In this document: positions 10,740-23,733 of the stretch, in pieces
Layout: each line of letters opens with the position of its first letter
How positions within the stretch are numbered: position 1 is the first letter of the stretch
Origin: Euglena gracilis
Lineage: Eukaryota > Euglenida > Euglenophyceae > Euglenales
Assembly: GCA_039621445.1 (NCBI GenBank)
Contig: CP154954.1
Coordinates: 20,260,642-20,324,641 of the forward strand
DNA length: 64,000 nt
Direction of reading: 5' to 3'
Position numbers and translations under genes: made by a program
Notes under the pieces: model-generated
The model's database searches: none
What the model was told of the DNA's origin: nothing
Seen by the model: only the letters and a program-made list of their open reading frames with translations

Positions 10740-12687
10740 TGGGTGGGGGGGGGGAACCCTCCGGGGACCTTAAATAGGAAGCCTGCTCCCGGCACCTTGA
10801 CGCGGCCGCTCCACTTCCCGGGGGAGGGGCCGATCATTGCCACCAATTTCCGGCCGGAGAGTTTCCGTGGGCCTCGGCTAAGGGTGGTCGCCCCCCCCCC
10901 TCTTTTGGTTTCCCTGCTGTTTGAGCAACGCTGAGACATCCATTTGCCCAGGTTCAAAACGGTTTGAAAGGCAGGGCGGAGACGCAAAAAAGGATGTATC
11001 TGTTAATGTTTTCATCGAGTCAAGAAAGATGAACAGGGGACACAGAGGCAGCACCAGGTTGTTGATCTCGAGTTGGCGTGCCACGCGCTCGGGTGTGGCC
11101 ATGGGTGACCCAGCGGGTGTCCAGGGGGTGTACATGAAATGTCCCTTGGACATTTCATGTACCTCACCCCACAGTCAGCCTCCAGTCCCAAGGCCTCTCT
11201 CAGCCCATTGGGTTGTGATCGTGTGTGTGCACACTGGCACTTCCCCACCCATGTAGCAATGCCCCAGCTAGCTCTACCGCAAAAAATTGAAGCCAGTCCT
11301 GTGAGAGTGCACTTTGTGACAATAAGCTTTATCTGGCTCCTTTCATATCATAAGGGATCAATCAGGCAAGAGATTTTCTTTTGTTCTCAAGGATTGGCCT
11401 CTTTTTGCACAGCACGTTGCAGCAGAGCAGGGGGTAGGGCAGGGGCATTCAGGGGAGGGGAACGCAAATGCGTTTGTATTTTTTGATTTTGGCAAAAATT
11501 GCGTTTTTTTTTTGGCGCTTTTTTTTGCATTTTTCCCCGCGATTTTCGGATTTTTGTTGGAAAATTTTTGACCATGAAAAATTCCTTATTTTGTCCCCGA
11601 TTTTCCCCGAGACCTAAAATTTTGTCAAATTTTTTTGTCATTTATGCTTTTTGGGGCAAAAAAAATGCTTATGCTAAGTCCTTTCTTTTTTATTTTTAAG
11701 TCCTTTTTTTATTTTGTTTTTATTTTTATGCTAACTCCTCTCCAGTGGAAAAGTGTACATCCTGGGGGAGCTCCTAAAGGATTTTACATGCAATTTTTTG
11801 TGTTTTTTTGCTTTCTTTTGTGTTTATTTGCGGTTTTTTTGCGGCGCGGTTTTTTTTTTTTGAGGGTCCACGTTGTGCCCCCCCCCCTTGGGGCATTGCT
11901 GCGTAGGGTGGGGCTGCGCCAGTGTTCACACACCATCACCTCTACCAATGGGCTGGCAGAGAGTATAAGGTTGCTGATGACTCAAATCCCTTGATGTCAA
12001 TACTAAAGGTCGTTTATTGCAATGCAGAAGGTTAAAATGGGCCACTGCATTCGGAGGGTCAAGATTCTGTGCCGAATAATGTCCACCTTTGCCAGCAGGC
12101 ATCGACGTCGGATTTGCCTGTGTCGGAGTCCGGAACATCCCATGCGGGGGAGCCATTCTTTGCTTCAAGGTCCACACCCTTGGAATGGCTTGATTATTTG
12201 TCTGGCATCATAACAGCTTCGCCTACGACCCATCGTTTGGTCCCTCCAGATTGTTGTTGCTTTTATGGATTCGTCTCACCCGTGTGAAGTGTTGAGGAAT
12301 GACCCTCAAATCACCACTCCTTTTGCAACCAACCGGGCAGGGCATTTGCCTTGTACAAGGATACGCACCGTTCCACCCCGCACGCGTGCAGACCAGCGCT
12401 GCCCCCCCCCCCCCCGCCCCCCGCTGAAGGCATAAGCATTGTCACAGGGCGGCATGGAGCTCCTGGGTCCAGGGCTTGGCTTCGCCCACAGCGCAGCTTG
12501 TTGCATCTTCTGATCTTTCCTGTCTTTAAACCTGTTTATAGTCATGTGGGAAGACCCTCGAAAAGGGCATTACATCAGGAAGGTCCATTTCTTTCAGGTG
12601 GCCTCAACAAACTTTTTCTGCGTCGGCTGCAGTCAAATTCCACCACCATTCCAATTTTCTTCTGTGTACATTGAGGATTTGTACATT
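10740..12687. other. Intergenic region between genes A and B, left part
   Basis: Nothing with coding support. It includes a perfect palindrome of about 22 bases at 11132-11163 built on ACATGAAATGTCC/GGACATTTCATGT, and AT-rich sequence at 11460-11860 with long T runs. Confidence 0.45.
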
Positions 12688-13052
12688 CAGGGTTTGATAT
12701 AAGGAGGGCGTACATGGTTTAGGTGCCCACCCCCCCCCCCTCCTGCCCGCTCCGGACCACCCCCCCCCACCTGCCAGGGGGGTCCGGACCGACCCTCGGG
12801 GGGGTTCCCGGGACCCCCCCCCAAAAAGGGTCAATTTTTTCCTCCGGCGCTTCGCGCCGAAAATTTTTTGCATTTTTGGCACATTTTTGCCCAAAAAGTG
12901 CCATTTTGGTCGTTTTGGGGGGTCAAAAATTTTCGGCCACCCTGACCGCGCACCTGTTTAGGTGGGGGGGGTGTCCCCCCCCCCCCCCCCCCTCCTGGCC
13001 CGCAGGGGGGGGTCCGGACCACCCCCCCCACCTGTCCTTATATCGAACCCTG
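12688..13052. mobile_element. MITE, CAGGGTTTGATATAAGG termini
   Basis: The left end CAGGGTTTGATATAAGGAGG and right end CCTTATATCGAACCCTG are inverted repeats. The interior has long C and G runs, GTTTAGGTG subterminal repeats in both orientations, and a perfect hairpin GGCGCTTCGCGCC at 12846-12858. The flanks tgtacatt / ccctcaat show no target duplication. Same family as 2737-2974, 14475-14577 and 61770-61874. Confidence 0.7.
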
Positions 13053-13327
13053 CCCTCAATTCTTCCCAACCACATGTTACCTCGGGCCAACATTGACCAT
13101 TTCATGTTATCCAAAATCCAGTGTCTTTTCAGAAAATTCTCCTTGAAGAGGGTCTGTATGCAAGGGCAACAAAAATCAACCTGTCGGGTTAACTTTAGGG
13201 GGAGGGGTTATGTTGACCCACCTGGCTGGCAGGAAGAAATGGGGTCAGAACCGACGTTGGGGCAGGAACATCATCTCCTTCTTGTTTTGTTTAAAAGTGA
13301 ACCAGCGGTGCTACGCTGAGGTGTGCG

Positions 13328-14206
<879 letters not shown>

Positions 14207-14233
14207 GGTTGTTGTGATTGATAGGGTTGACAG

Positions 14234-14440
14234 GATGGAGGGACATTGCTGCGGTCCAGGGGTTCCCCGCTGAGGAGGCTCTGGGCACTGAAGTGCAGGC
14301 GTGGTACAGCCAGCTGCCGGCAGGGTCTGCCGCCGCGGACAACGTGCCGGCTGGCGAAGCGGTTGGCGGCGCCGCAGCCAGTCCACCCGATGCCCAGCGA
14401 CCGGATGAGGCCCTGTGGGCTGAATCAATCTGCCAATCCC
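14234..14440 (+). CDS. Possible GC-rich exon (unrecognised)
   Basis: Directly after the GT tract a TTGACAG acceptor-like site opens a frame WRDIAAVQGFPAEEALGTE and onward, Ala/Pro/Glu-rich, about 65 codons, with base composition like the gene A and B exons. I cannot match it to a family or to the last exon of gene B. It might be a 3' exon of gene A or a 5' exon of gene B. The opposite strand is also open here. Confidence 0.22.
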
Positions 14441-14474
14441 CGCCCTTTTCTGGAAGTCAGAGACTGGTTGCAAC

Positions 14475-14577
14475 CAGGGTTCAGTATAAGGAGGGTTTAC
14501 AGGGTTCAGGAGGAGGGGGATGCCCCCCATCCCCCCCCCCCTGACCCTCCCTCCACCTGCCCTTATATCGAACCCTG
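14475..14577. mobile_element. Short MITE, CAGGGTTCAGTATAAGG termini
   Basis: About 103 bases with inverted termini CAGGGTTCAGTATAAGG and CCTTATATCGAACCCTG. Flanks ggttgcaa(c) and ggttgcag suggest an 8-bp target duplication with one mismatch and a one-base offset. It is a small internal-deletion member of the 12688-13052 family. Confidence 0.65.
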
Positions 14578-14993
14578 GGTTGCAGACCAGGAGAGTGAGA
14601 ACTGTTAGAGATCGGTGCTGGATCTGAACTCCGGCGTTATTTTTCTCCAAGGTTGCTTTCTCCTTCTTTGTGCAATTTTTTTTAATTTTTTCAAATCAAT
14701 TTTAAAACGGCCATGGCCGTGGTTGGGGGCAGAGGTTTTTTTTAAGTTTTTTGCGGGCAGTGCTTCCGGGCACTGCCTCGCCCCGGCCCTGTTGGCCGGC
14801 AGCAACGCCGCCCCGGCTGCGCCAGCCCCCACCCAGAAGGTGCCTGCCCGTGTGCCCCGGAGCACGCCTCTCCAGCTCCCCCAGCCCATCCATTTGCATC
14901 ACGGCTGCTCAACACAGACTTGGCAACAGTTTCCTCCAGTCCGGTGCTGTTTTCCCCTCCCGGGCAGGCAGGGGACTCGCATGCCTCGTTCAG

Positions 14994-15246
14994 GACCGCC
15001 CTGGCAGCCCGGCGTTCCACGCCCCCGTGACCCCGAAGACCTCTGGCTTGGTCCGCAGTTTCCAAAGCGACGGTCCCTGGACCGTACGAGTTGAGCCCCC
15101 GCTGCAGTATGATTTTTTGTTTTTTTTTGTTTCCTGCAGCTGTTCTTACAACGATCATTTTTTCCTGGGGAGGGGAAAGAGTGCCGAATGCCATGTCGGA
15201 TTCACATTTGAACGCACATGCAATTGCCCATTCCCTGATGCATGGA

Positions 15247-15337
<91 letters not shown>

Positions 15338-16674
15338 GCGCGCGCGCGCGCGCGCGCATTCGTGCCAGTGTGTCTCTCTTGGCATGGTTGAAAGTTCGAT
15401 TGTGCAGAAATACACACACATACATATAACATGCATGCACATATGTTTATACATTATATACATATATGTATGTGTATAATCGAACCTTCAACCATGCAAT
15501 TATATATATATTCAACTCTACATGTAATTCAATTATATATTTTATTGCAGGCGCATTTTTCACACCTCGGGTTGGGTTGGAATTTCCTTCAGCTGAATAA
15601 TGGGATGCCCCAGACCCCCACGTGACACCGCGCTTGAGAATGCACTGCGTGTGTTGCGCACTGTCCCGTTCGCTGTTGTCTTGGAGGTGCGGGACGCTCG
15701 CATCCCACGGTCAACACACAGGGAGCCCTGGCACCCCATTTTTAAATCAATTTTGAGCTTGACGAGGGCAGGACCACAAGAGCTGCGCTCCTGCAATGTG
15801 CGGGGGAGTGTATGCTTTGTTTTCGGCCCGAGGCCATGGGATCAGAAGAGCAAAACCCCCTCTCAATATAAAGCTCCCCCAATATATACACCCTCCATAT
15901 ATAAGTCCCCCCCCCCCGATATGCAAGCAGATGATGGTGCCATTCAGGAAAAATTGCAGAATTTGGGGTGTATTCCACATTTTTTTCCTCCAGAAATGCT
16001 CCCTTCTGGATAAAATTGCACATTTTTGGTGAAAATAGGAGGTGCACAACGAAAATTTGGCATAAAGTTGGTATTTGACTGCAGTTGAAGGCCGCCAATG
16101 TTTTTATCATCCACCCAGAAAGTTTGATTCCCCTCCCCCCCAATTATGTTGCCCTCCCCAGAGGGTATTGAAATCGGTTCACATGGGGCTTGTTAATTGC
16201 GACGATAAAGCAGGGAGCATCCGAACGGGGGGGGGGGGGGCATCCAATTGAATCACCCGGACCACGGCTGTACGGAATCCCCAAACCCCTGTGGATGGTG
16301 AGTGGCCTTTCCACTTTTCCGGGGGGTGCCAATTTTTAGCCCAGAATTTTCCGTCGGCGCCACCGGGCAGTGCAGTGCTGTGATGGGGGGTCGCCCCCCC
16401 CCCACCTCCCGGCTGGGGAGGTCGACCACCCTCCCGCCCGGCCATCCAGTGCCGCCCTGCCCCCCCCCATTTCTTTCAGTCGTGTGGCAGTGGGGGGGGG
16501 GGGGGCTGCTGGCCCCGGCCTGTCCCCCTGCGGCCGGCCCACCCGCTGATCGGCAAGGTGGCCCGCCAGGCGGCGGTCCACTTCGTGGTCTTCACCCATG
16601 CGGACCTCCTGCCCCCCGCGGAGCTGCAGCGCGTCACCCGCTGGGCACTGCAGGAGGCCCGTGAACCGGACCCA

Positions 16675-16726
<52 letters not shown>

Positions 16727-17098
16727 TATCACAGCAAGACCAGGAGGAGAGAGCTTCAAACACAGAAAAATCAGGATCATCCCCTCTGTCTTGCCAGGCA
16801 CAACAGAAAATTATCAAAATTGGTCGATAAATTCGACTTTGAATAACAACTCAGCAAGCATGACCAGATGAAACACAAAAAATTGGAATGTTGGCTGGAG
16901 GCTTGAATAACATCAGAAACATACCCTCTCTGTGTCTTTTTTTAGAAAAACCAGGCTGCTCAGGTGCAGATGCACAAATTCAAACACAAGCTGCGGGGGA
17001 AAATGTGCTGGACGCACTATGGCCACCCACCCACCCACCCACCCACCCACCCACCCACCCACGCGTACGCGTGCACACACACATCCACACACACACAT

Positions 17099-17140
<42 letters not shown>

Positions 17141-17148
17141 CACACCCA

Positions 17149-17215
<67 letters not shown>

Positions 17216-18089
17216 GCACACACCCACACACACACACTGAGCTGAGATTTGCAAATCTACTTTTCTTCCACTCGGGTTTTCTGTTATCAGCCTGTTGTTG
17301 CATTAATTATTCTTATTCTCTCGAATCACTGGGCAAGCCATCGCTTGCTTGTGCAATCCTAGGACCCACGTCCACCCGGGTATGAAGAGGATATCAAATG
17401 TAATGTACGGAATGCGAATAGAGCATGAGGAGTCATGTTCACCGTTGTAAGACAAAAGCGGCGGATGTACTGTGGTGGGGAAGGTCTGGGGAATGGAAAT
17501 GCAGGCCCGGGTACTGGGGAGCAGCGCTGCAGCAACCAAACCGCATAAATCCACCTGATACAACAGAAACAGAGTGCGCCGGATCAAAATTATGTCGCCA
17601 GACTCCCAAACAGCAGATCACACAAGAGTGAAACGGAGGACCAATCTGATATGATATAATAGATTTGGAAGATTGAAATAGACAAAAAAGGGGGAGATGG
17701 AACAATGCATGAGAATCAATGGCAACTGATAGAAAATTTTGTGTGGAAAGTCTAATAAATTTGACAATGTAACTTTGCGGGTGGAGTTACCTTAGGCCCT
17801 GGTGTTCGGCCCTGGGTGCATAAATGAGTGGGTGGGTAGGTGGGTGTGTGGGTGAGGGTGTGAGGGTGTGGGTGTGGGTGGCTGGGTGTGGGTGGCTGGG
17901 TGTGGGTGTGGGTGTGGGTGTGGGTGTGGGTGTGGGTGTGGGTGTGGGTGTGGGTGTGGGTGTGGGTGTGGGTGTGGGTGTGGGTGTGGGTGTGGGTGTG
18001 GGTGTGGGTGTGGGTGTGGGTGTGTGAGTGGGTGTGGGTGTGGGTGTGGGTGTGGGTGTGGGTGTGGGTGTGTGGGTGTGGGTGTGGGT

Positions 18090-18122
<33 letters not shown>

Positions 18123-21100
18123 TGGGTGTGTGGGTGCATGTGTGGGTGGGTGGGTGGGTGGGTGGGTGTCTCTGCACCAGCCCCAGAACATGCCACCAGT
18201 GGGTTGTCCTCCCCTCCGTCCCCCTTCAGCGGCAGCACGCCACCTCCGTGTGGTTCGTCAACACAAAGGACGCCCTCACCCTGCCTCAGCGGGAGACGCA
18301 GCGCGCCTTCGGCCGCCTGTACGAGGCGCTGGTGGAGGCGTGCCGGCCGGGCCCCCATCGCTGCGATGGAACCGAAGCCGTTCACGGCGGCAACCTTTGC
18401 CTGGCAGCCCACTGCTTTGTGGTGATCCCCCATGGGCTGACTGTTTGGTTTGGTGTTGGCTTTTCGGGCTGGCTGATTTTTTTTGGAGTGACTGATTTGG
18501 TTCCGGCCCCCCCCCCCCCCCCCCCCCCGAGAGGGTCGAAGGAGTGGCAGAAGGTGATACACCAGGTGTTGAAGGCGCCAGAGGTGTTTTTTGGGGGGGG
18601 AAATGGTCAAATCAATTAATTTTAGGATGGATTGGCTGCCCCCCCCCCAAGTAGGGAGGTCGGACGTGAGTGAGTGGTTTTCAAGTGAAGGGACTTTTCC
18701 TCTGGGTCGGTGAGTAGGTGAGGGCCCTGTGCCGATCGCCTTTTCAGTCATTTCGGGTTGGGACAGCGAGTTTTCCAGAAAACACGTTGGAAGAAATCAA
18801 GCCAATCATCGCCAATAGATGTATAAAAAAAAACTGATGTCTGAGCAGAGAGGGAAAGGAGGAACCATCAGAGAGGGGGGGGGTGCACGCGGCGAGGGGA
18901 GGGTAAGGGCCTTGGAGGAGTGACACCTGGTGCCCACTGTGTCGAGACAGGAGGAAGTGGTCCCGTGGTCCCAATTGAATTGCCAACCATCTCTCTTAAA
19001 AAAAAAATGACCAAAACTTGCACCAAATGCGCCATAAAAAAGGAGGATTTTTTTTGAGGGGCTAAAAAGGCCATTGTTTGGCCTCAATTTTTTTATCTGT
19101 CTTGGGGAGGGGTCATTAGGGGGGAGGCCTTTAAAAATTGTCATCTGCACAGGGGGGGAGGGGTGGTCCCCAAAGAAACACCAACTGTACTACCAACGCT
19201 CCCCTGGGCATACTGTGTCAACTCCCCTGAGAACCTGTGTCAAAAAAATAGAAAAAAATAAAAGAAAAAGAAAATTGAAGGAAAAAACATCGAACCAATA
19301 AAGAATTAAGAGAAATTATCAAAATGGTGACGACCTGCTTTCAGAAAGCAACTTTGTGGTGGGGCTCAGAGGTCCCGGAAAAAAACAGCCCATTTGGGGC
19401 ATTTTTTTGACCCACGGCCAGACAGGTGGGAGGGGGGGCTGCCCGGTCAGACATTCCAGGGCACTCCACCCCCTCCACCTCCCCCCCCCCCCGGGTTGGT
19501 CAAATTCAGCCGGATGGGGGCCCCGGAGCGGCGCACGGCGACCGGGATGGTGCTGGTGGCCGGCACGCCCAACGTCGGGAAGAGCAGCCTCGTGGCGATG
19601 CTGACGAAGGAGCTGACCGCCAAGCGGCGCAAGAAGGTCCGCCGGGCCCTCTCTCGGTTGGGGGGGGGGGCGGCCTCGACTGCCCCCCCCAGAGCTGTTT
19701 GGGAATCCCCGAAACCCTATGGGTGGCGGGTGGTGGGTGGTGAGGGAGTCAACCCCCCCCCACCAGGCCCCACCAGGCCGCATCGCCCTGCCCGCCCCAA
19801 CCGAACGGCCGCCAGGGGTGGGGTGGAGGCGGCAGAGCGGACGACTGCACTCAACCCCGTGCACGTTTGGCACTCAAACCGGGTGTTGTGGAGCCAAGTA
19901 TTCCGCCGACACGGGATATTTGGCTCCACAGAAACCCGAGTTTGGGGCTGTGGGCTAAGTGTCAATGGAATTTCACCGGAATTGAAAAGTGGTCATTCAC
20001 TGACGGAATATATGTTGACTTAAAAGAAGAATGAAGGAGCTGTGCAGCTTCCCACTGTATGTTCTTTTTTTGTTCTCTGGCTTTTCAAGCTTGTGCTTTG
20101 ACAATCACATTTTGCAATTTCTGTGTGTACGGTGAATTTTAGATTTTCGCCCATTTTGCATGTGTTAAATTTGGCATTTGTGAGACAGTTTTTTTGCTCG
20201 TTGTCAAAAATCGCCTTTTACTTTTGACCCTTCCGCAGGAAGGCTTTTTTTCGGTTCAATTTTTCAGCAAAATAATAATGGAGACCCCAAAATATGACCC
20301 TTGGGATTTTAGCAACTTACCACAAAAGGATATTTGGGTCTTATTTATTTAGGGGGACTGCGTGACACATGCTATTTTCCCATTTCCCAATCACGTTAGA
20401 ACACAGAAGATCCCGAACATTTCGGGGCATGCCCGCAGTCATTGGCCTTCCATGCCAGCCTCCGCCCCCGCCTTCAATCGGCCCGCCCCTGCGCAGGGGA
20501 AGCACCACGTGCCGCGGATCGTCAACGCAGCAGGCACCACCCAGGGCAACACGAAGCACTGCTTCATGGAGGACCCACTGCTGTACATGGTGGACACCCC
20601 CGGCCAGGACGGCGGGGGGGGAGGGGGGCGGGTTGGGGGCCAGGCAGGTATTAGGTGAGCGTTGGCTTTGTACAAGGGGCGGGGGGGGTCCAACCGCCCC
20701 CCCAGGGGGGGGGGGTGCGGACCATCCCTCTCTCCAGCAGGCCGGGGGGGGGGGGGGCTGGGGAACCCCATAGAACCAAAATATCTTTTTCTCAGCGTTT
20801 TGCACCCCAAAACTTGTGTTTTTTATCACCCAATCTCCCCCGCCCTGCAGCCGGCCTCATGCTGCCACAGGAGGTGTTCCACACCAATGCGGAGCTGTAC
20901 TTTATGTTGCGGATGATGAACAACTGCCCGGAGTTCCCCGGGCACGACCCTTATGTATGGCGCTGCCTGCGATGGCTCCTGAACTGGTCAGCTTGAGCAT
21001 CAGGGCCAAGGTTTTTTTCAGCCTTTTCGCCTTTGACTCTTTAGAGAGGACCCCAACCATACCGATGGTTCCTACCTGTTCCTCCGACCTGTTCCTGATT

Positions 21101-23733
21101 CCTGATTTTATTAATTTTTCACTCTCGAAAAAAGATGTCTATTTTGTTGCCTGGTGAATTTTTTTATGAAAAAAAACTCAACGATGTTTTACAAAGAGTT
21201 CAATCTCAATTGGACTCAAGAGTTTTCTTTGGCTACAGTATTTTAAACTCCATTTCCAGAAATGTTGGGCTAAAATGTGACATCTCAAAACAGCATGTTC
21301 TGAACAGATTAACCATTTGATCTCTGGAACCCTTAAAATGGAATTCGGCTTGGAAATTCATTTTGTGCATTTTTTTTTTGCTTTTCTGCGGCTTCGTGCC
21401 AAGGATTGGGATGGCAGAGTGGACCTGCAACGGCCCCCAAAACGGGCGCCTCGAACCCCCACTCCCAGATCAGTGGATACCACCAAACCGAAGGTTCTCA
21501 TGTCCAGCCGGGGTAACGTTTGCACCTGCGGAATGCGCCTTCTTTCAACGCTCCACCTGATCATTCCCCTTAACTTGTCCATCCAGCCAGCACGCACGTC
21601 ACACACGTCACACGCACGTCACACACGGCACACGCCGGCACACTCACGTCACAGGTGTTCTGCGAGTACCTCATCTGGAAGTGCCGGCGCCTCCGCTTCA
21701 CGTCTTGGCTGGCCGACCTCCGCCTGCCGGACACCGCCACGGACGTCAACCTCATCCTGGACCGCCTGGACCCGGACCCCGTCCCCGAGAGGCGGCCAGG
21801 GCTGCGGCTGGAACTGGGCAGCAAAGGGTTGGTTGCTGTGGTGGGGTGGTGGGAACCACAATGTGAGTTAAGAATCTGCACCACACAATGTGGGGCATCC
21901 GACACACAGCCTGACACCCATTATGACCACCGGGGTTGTAGGATCCTGTTTGGTACTCCCTGGGGCTTCTAAATGTTTGCAAAAAGATTTTTACTGTTTA
22001 AAGAAAAACGAGATAGTGTCGAAAATTTTGAGCTTTTTCAAAAAAAATTTGATGGTGTGTAAGCCATATGCACCTATTTTTCAGCACCAGATATGAAATT
22101 AGTGTGTTTGCCCTGCTGTTTTATTCCCACTGGATATTCTAAATTGAGTTTCAGTGATTGGGGAAACGAAGGGGGGACCTGAAGATTAGATGGGAAGATT
22201 TATTATGAAAAAGTTCTGCACAAAATATCTGCCAGATTTTTCCTGCCATGTTAAGGATACATCCAGGATTTCCCTGCTTTTTTTTGCAAAAAAAAAACAC
22301 GCTTTGTGCCAACTTTTGATATTTGGTATTCCACTCTTCTTATTCACAAGTCTCTTGATTTTTTATTTGTGAAAAGGCAAATTTTTTGTATTGCATTGTT
22401 TTGCTTGCTTTTTTTGCAAAATTTAGGTTTGTTTTCGAAATTCTGGAGGGAAAAAAACTTGTTATCACATGTTTCAAGGATTTCCATGAGGATTCAAACG
22501 ATATTTTCCTGAATGAAGATTCAGAAAATTGCAAAAAAATGTCAAGGTCATTTAACATTTGGTGGTTTCTCAGATGCATGATTAATTTTTTTTCTTTCTC
22601 TTGGTGTTTGCGCTGAAAAATAATACCAGACTCCTGACCCCGTTTCCAGTAGCCCAGTGCAATGCAAAAAAGAAACACATAGCAAACAGCAGAAAACAAT
22701 TAACATTTTTGCTCTTTAAACATGGGTAAGTTTTGTTGTGCTTTTTGGGGGTTATTTCATTTGTTGTTTTCCCTGTATTTTGGACCCATTTCGCATTTTG
22801 GAAGCTCTTTCCCCTCGAAGTTTGCGTTTGTTTCAATTCGACATTGTGCAGCTTTCGTTCATTCCGAGCAAATTTTCCCATGTTTTTTTTGGAGAATGTA
22901 TCAAAGATGGCATTGCATTTTGTTTGTTATTTGTTCGAATATTGTCATCAAAATATTGATATTTGAACCACGGGGATAGGTTTGGCCGTCCGGGGCACAC
23001 AATCACTTAGTCACTGCTGTCATAATTGTTATGTGGCCAGACTAGAGGGTTTCTGGTATCTCTGCTGTTGCCCTTTCAAAAGGGGGAAGAGTCTCTCAGC
23101 CCAGCCCTGGGACGGAGCAACCACCGCCCGCCGCTTCCATGAAATGCTGCTGGGGAAGGGCCTGGCCGGGCTCGTGTGCGACGACCTGCCTGCCCTTCCC
23201 TCCGAGGCCAGCTCCGCTCTGGCGCCGTACGAAGGGATACTCATGTGCAAAGTGCACTTCAAACAGACAGTTGTTTTGCCCTTCATGTGTGTGTGTGTGT
23301 GCCAGCAGGCAGGTGAGTCTGTGCTCACCCAACTCACCTTCCTGCACGCACATGCACACGCGCACGCACAGGCATGCACACGCACGCCTGCACAGGCATG
23401 CACACGTAGAGAAATTTTCAATCTTCTTTCTTTAAAATCAAATTGTCTTTCATCCATCGTCTTTCCATTAAAACAGCTGCGCTTCAATCAGGGCGGTTAG
23501 CCCCTCAGAATGATCACAAATGAGTCACGGGGAGGGGGGGTTGGTTGCTGGTCGGGGGCATTCCCCGCCCTTCCCCCTGCTTTACCGCCGGCCCCAGCCC
23601 CGCCGCCCCGCTGCCCGTCTTCCCCGACCGGCTCGTCCTCGCCACCGACTACGAGCCGGGCCACTTCCGCGCCATCCAGCCCGTGGACCTGCCGCAGCCC
23701 ACCGGGAAGGTGCCGAAGAAGCTGCAGCGCTGA
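14994..23733 (+). CDS. Gene B: circularly permuted GTPase, MTG1/RbgA-like, ten exons
   Basis: Exons with matching phases: 14994-15106 (ends CA|GTATGA), 15614-15709, 16491-16677, 18230-18339, 19510-19636, 20497-20647, 20851-20954 (ends TAT|GTATGG), 21655 to about 21780, 23090-23226, 23598-23733 (TGA). Together they give 429 codons with an open frame; a further 5' exon with the start codon is likely and not found. Order: [16 protein letters not shown] at the G4 place (usual NKxD, so G4 is degenerate), SVWFVNTKD (G5-like), G1 [16 protein letters not shown] (G2), YMVDTPG (G3), a helical C-terminal domain with LYFMLRMM and EYLIWKC, and a basic tail GKVPKKLQR. This G4-G5-G1-G2-G3 order marks YlqF/MTG1-type GTPases. 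Family function is ribosome assembly GTPase in organelle or cytosol; the target compartment cannot be seen. The eighth exon's end is ambiguous (GTCCCC at 21781 or GTTGCT at 21832). The third exon holds a G-run coding for Gly. Confidence 0.8.
15246..15360. repeat. (GT)n then (GC)n microsatellite in gene B intron 1
   Basis: About 85 bases of (GT)n run into a short alternating (GC)n block at 15337-15358, which could form Z-DNA. Intronic between exons 1 and 2 of gene B. Confidence 0.85.
16678..16727. repeat. (GT)n microsatellite at the donor of gene B exon 3
   Basis: The repeat begins at the base after GACCCACAC, the last three codons of exon 3 (DPH). The microsatellite itself supplies the GTGTGT splice donor, as in the gene A tract at 4260. 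Confidence 0.8.
17023..17240. repeat. (CCCA)n and (CA)n microsatellite
   Basis: A CCCA tract at 17027-17062 followed by (CA)n with CACCC interruptions to 17238. Intronic in gene B. Confidence 0.88.
17825..18172. repeat. Hexanucleotide (GGGTGT)n tract
   Basis: About 30 copies of GGGTGT, flanked by GGGTGGGT and GT variants, about 60 bases upstream of gene B exon 4. The G-triplets every six bases could form G-quadruplexes. Gly/Val/Trp/Cys or Pro/His/Thr frames through it are artefacts. Confidence 0.9.
21594..21654. repeat. CACGTCA minisatellite abutting a splice acceptor
   Basis: CACGTCACA units repeat seven or eight times and end in CACAG, the acceptor of gene B exon 8 ([10 protein letters not shown]). 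There is no polypyrimidine tract, so the repeat itself fills the place of one. Confidence 0.65.
21960..23089. other. Gene B intron 8 region, AT-rich
   Basis: About 1.1 kb of AT-rich DNA without coding signal between the eighth and ninth exons. Open frames here are short and of low complexity (Phe/Leu/Lys-rich). Confidence 0.6.

Noticed and set aside
12688-13052. GGTTCGATAT as a tRNA T-loop
   Set aside because: The motif is the terminal repeat of a MITE family. No anticodon arm or acceptor stem surrounds any copy.
15600-16013. Reading gene B exon 2 onward without a splice
   Set aside because: After DARIPR the frame diverges from MTG1-like proteins and from gene A. The [10 protein letters not shown] segment that should follow is found at 16540, in phase from an acceptor at 16490.
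17825-18172. Interstitial telomere
   Set aside because: GGGTGT is not a usual telomere unit and grades into GT and GGGT repeats. An internal microsatellite explains it.
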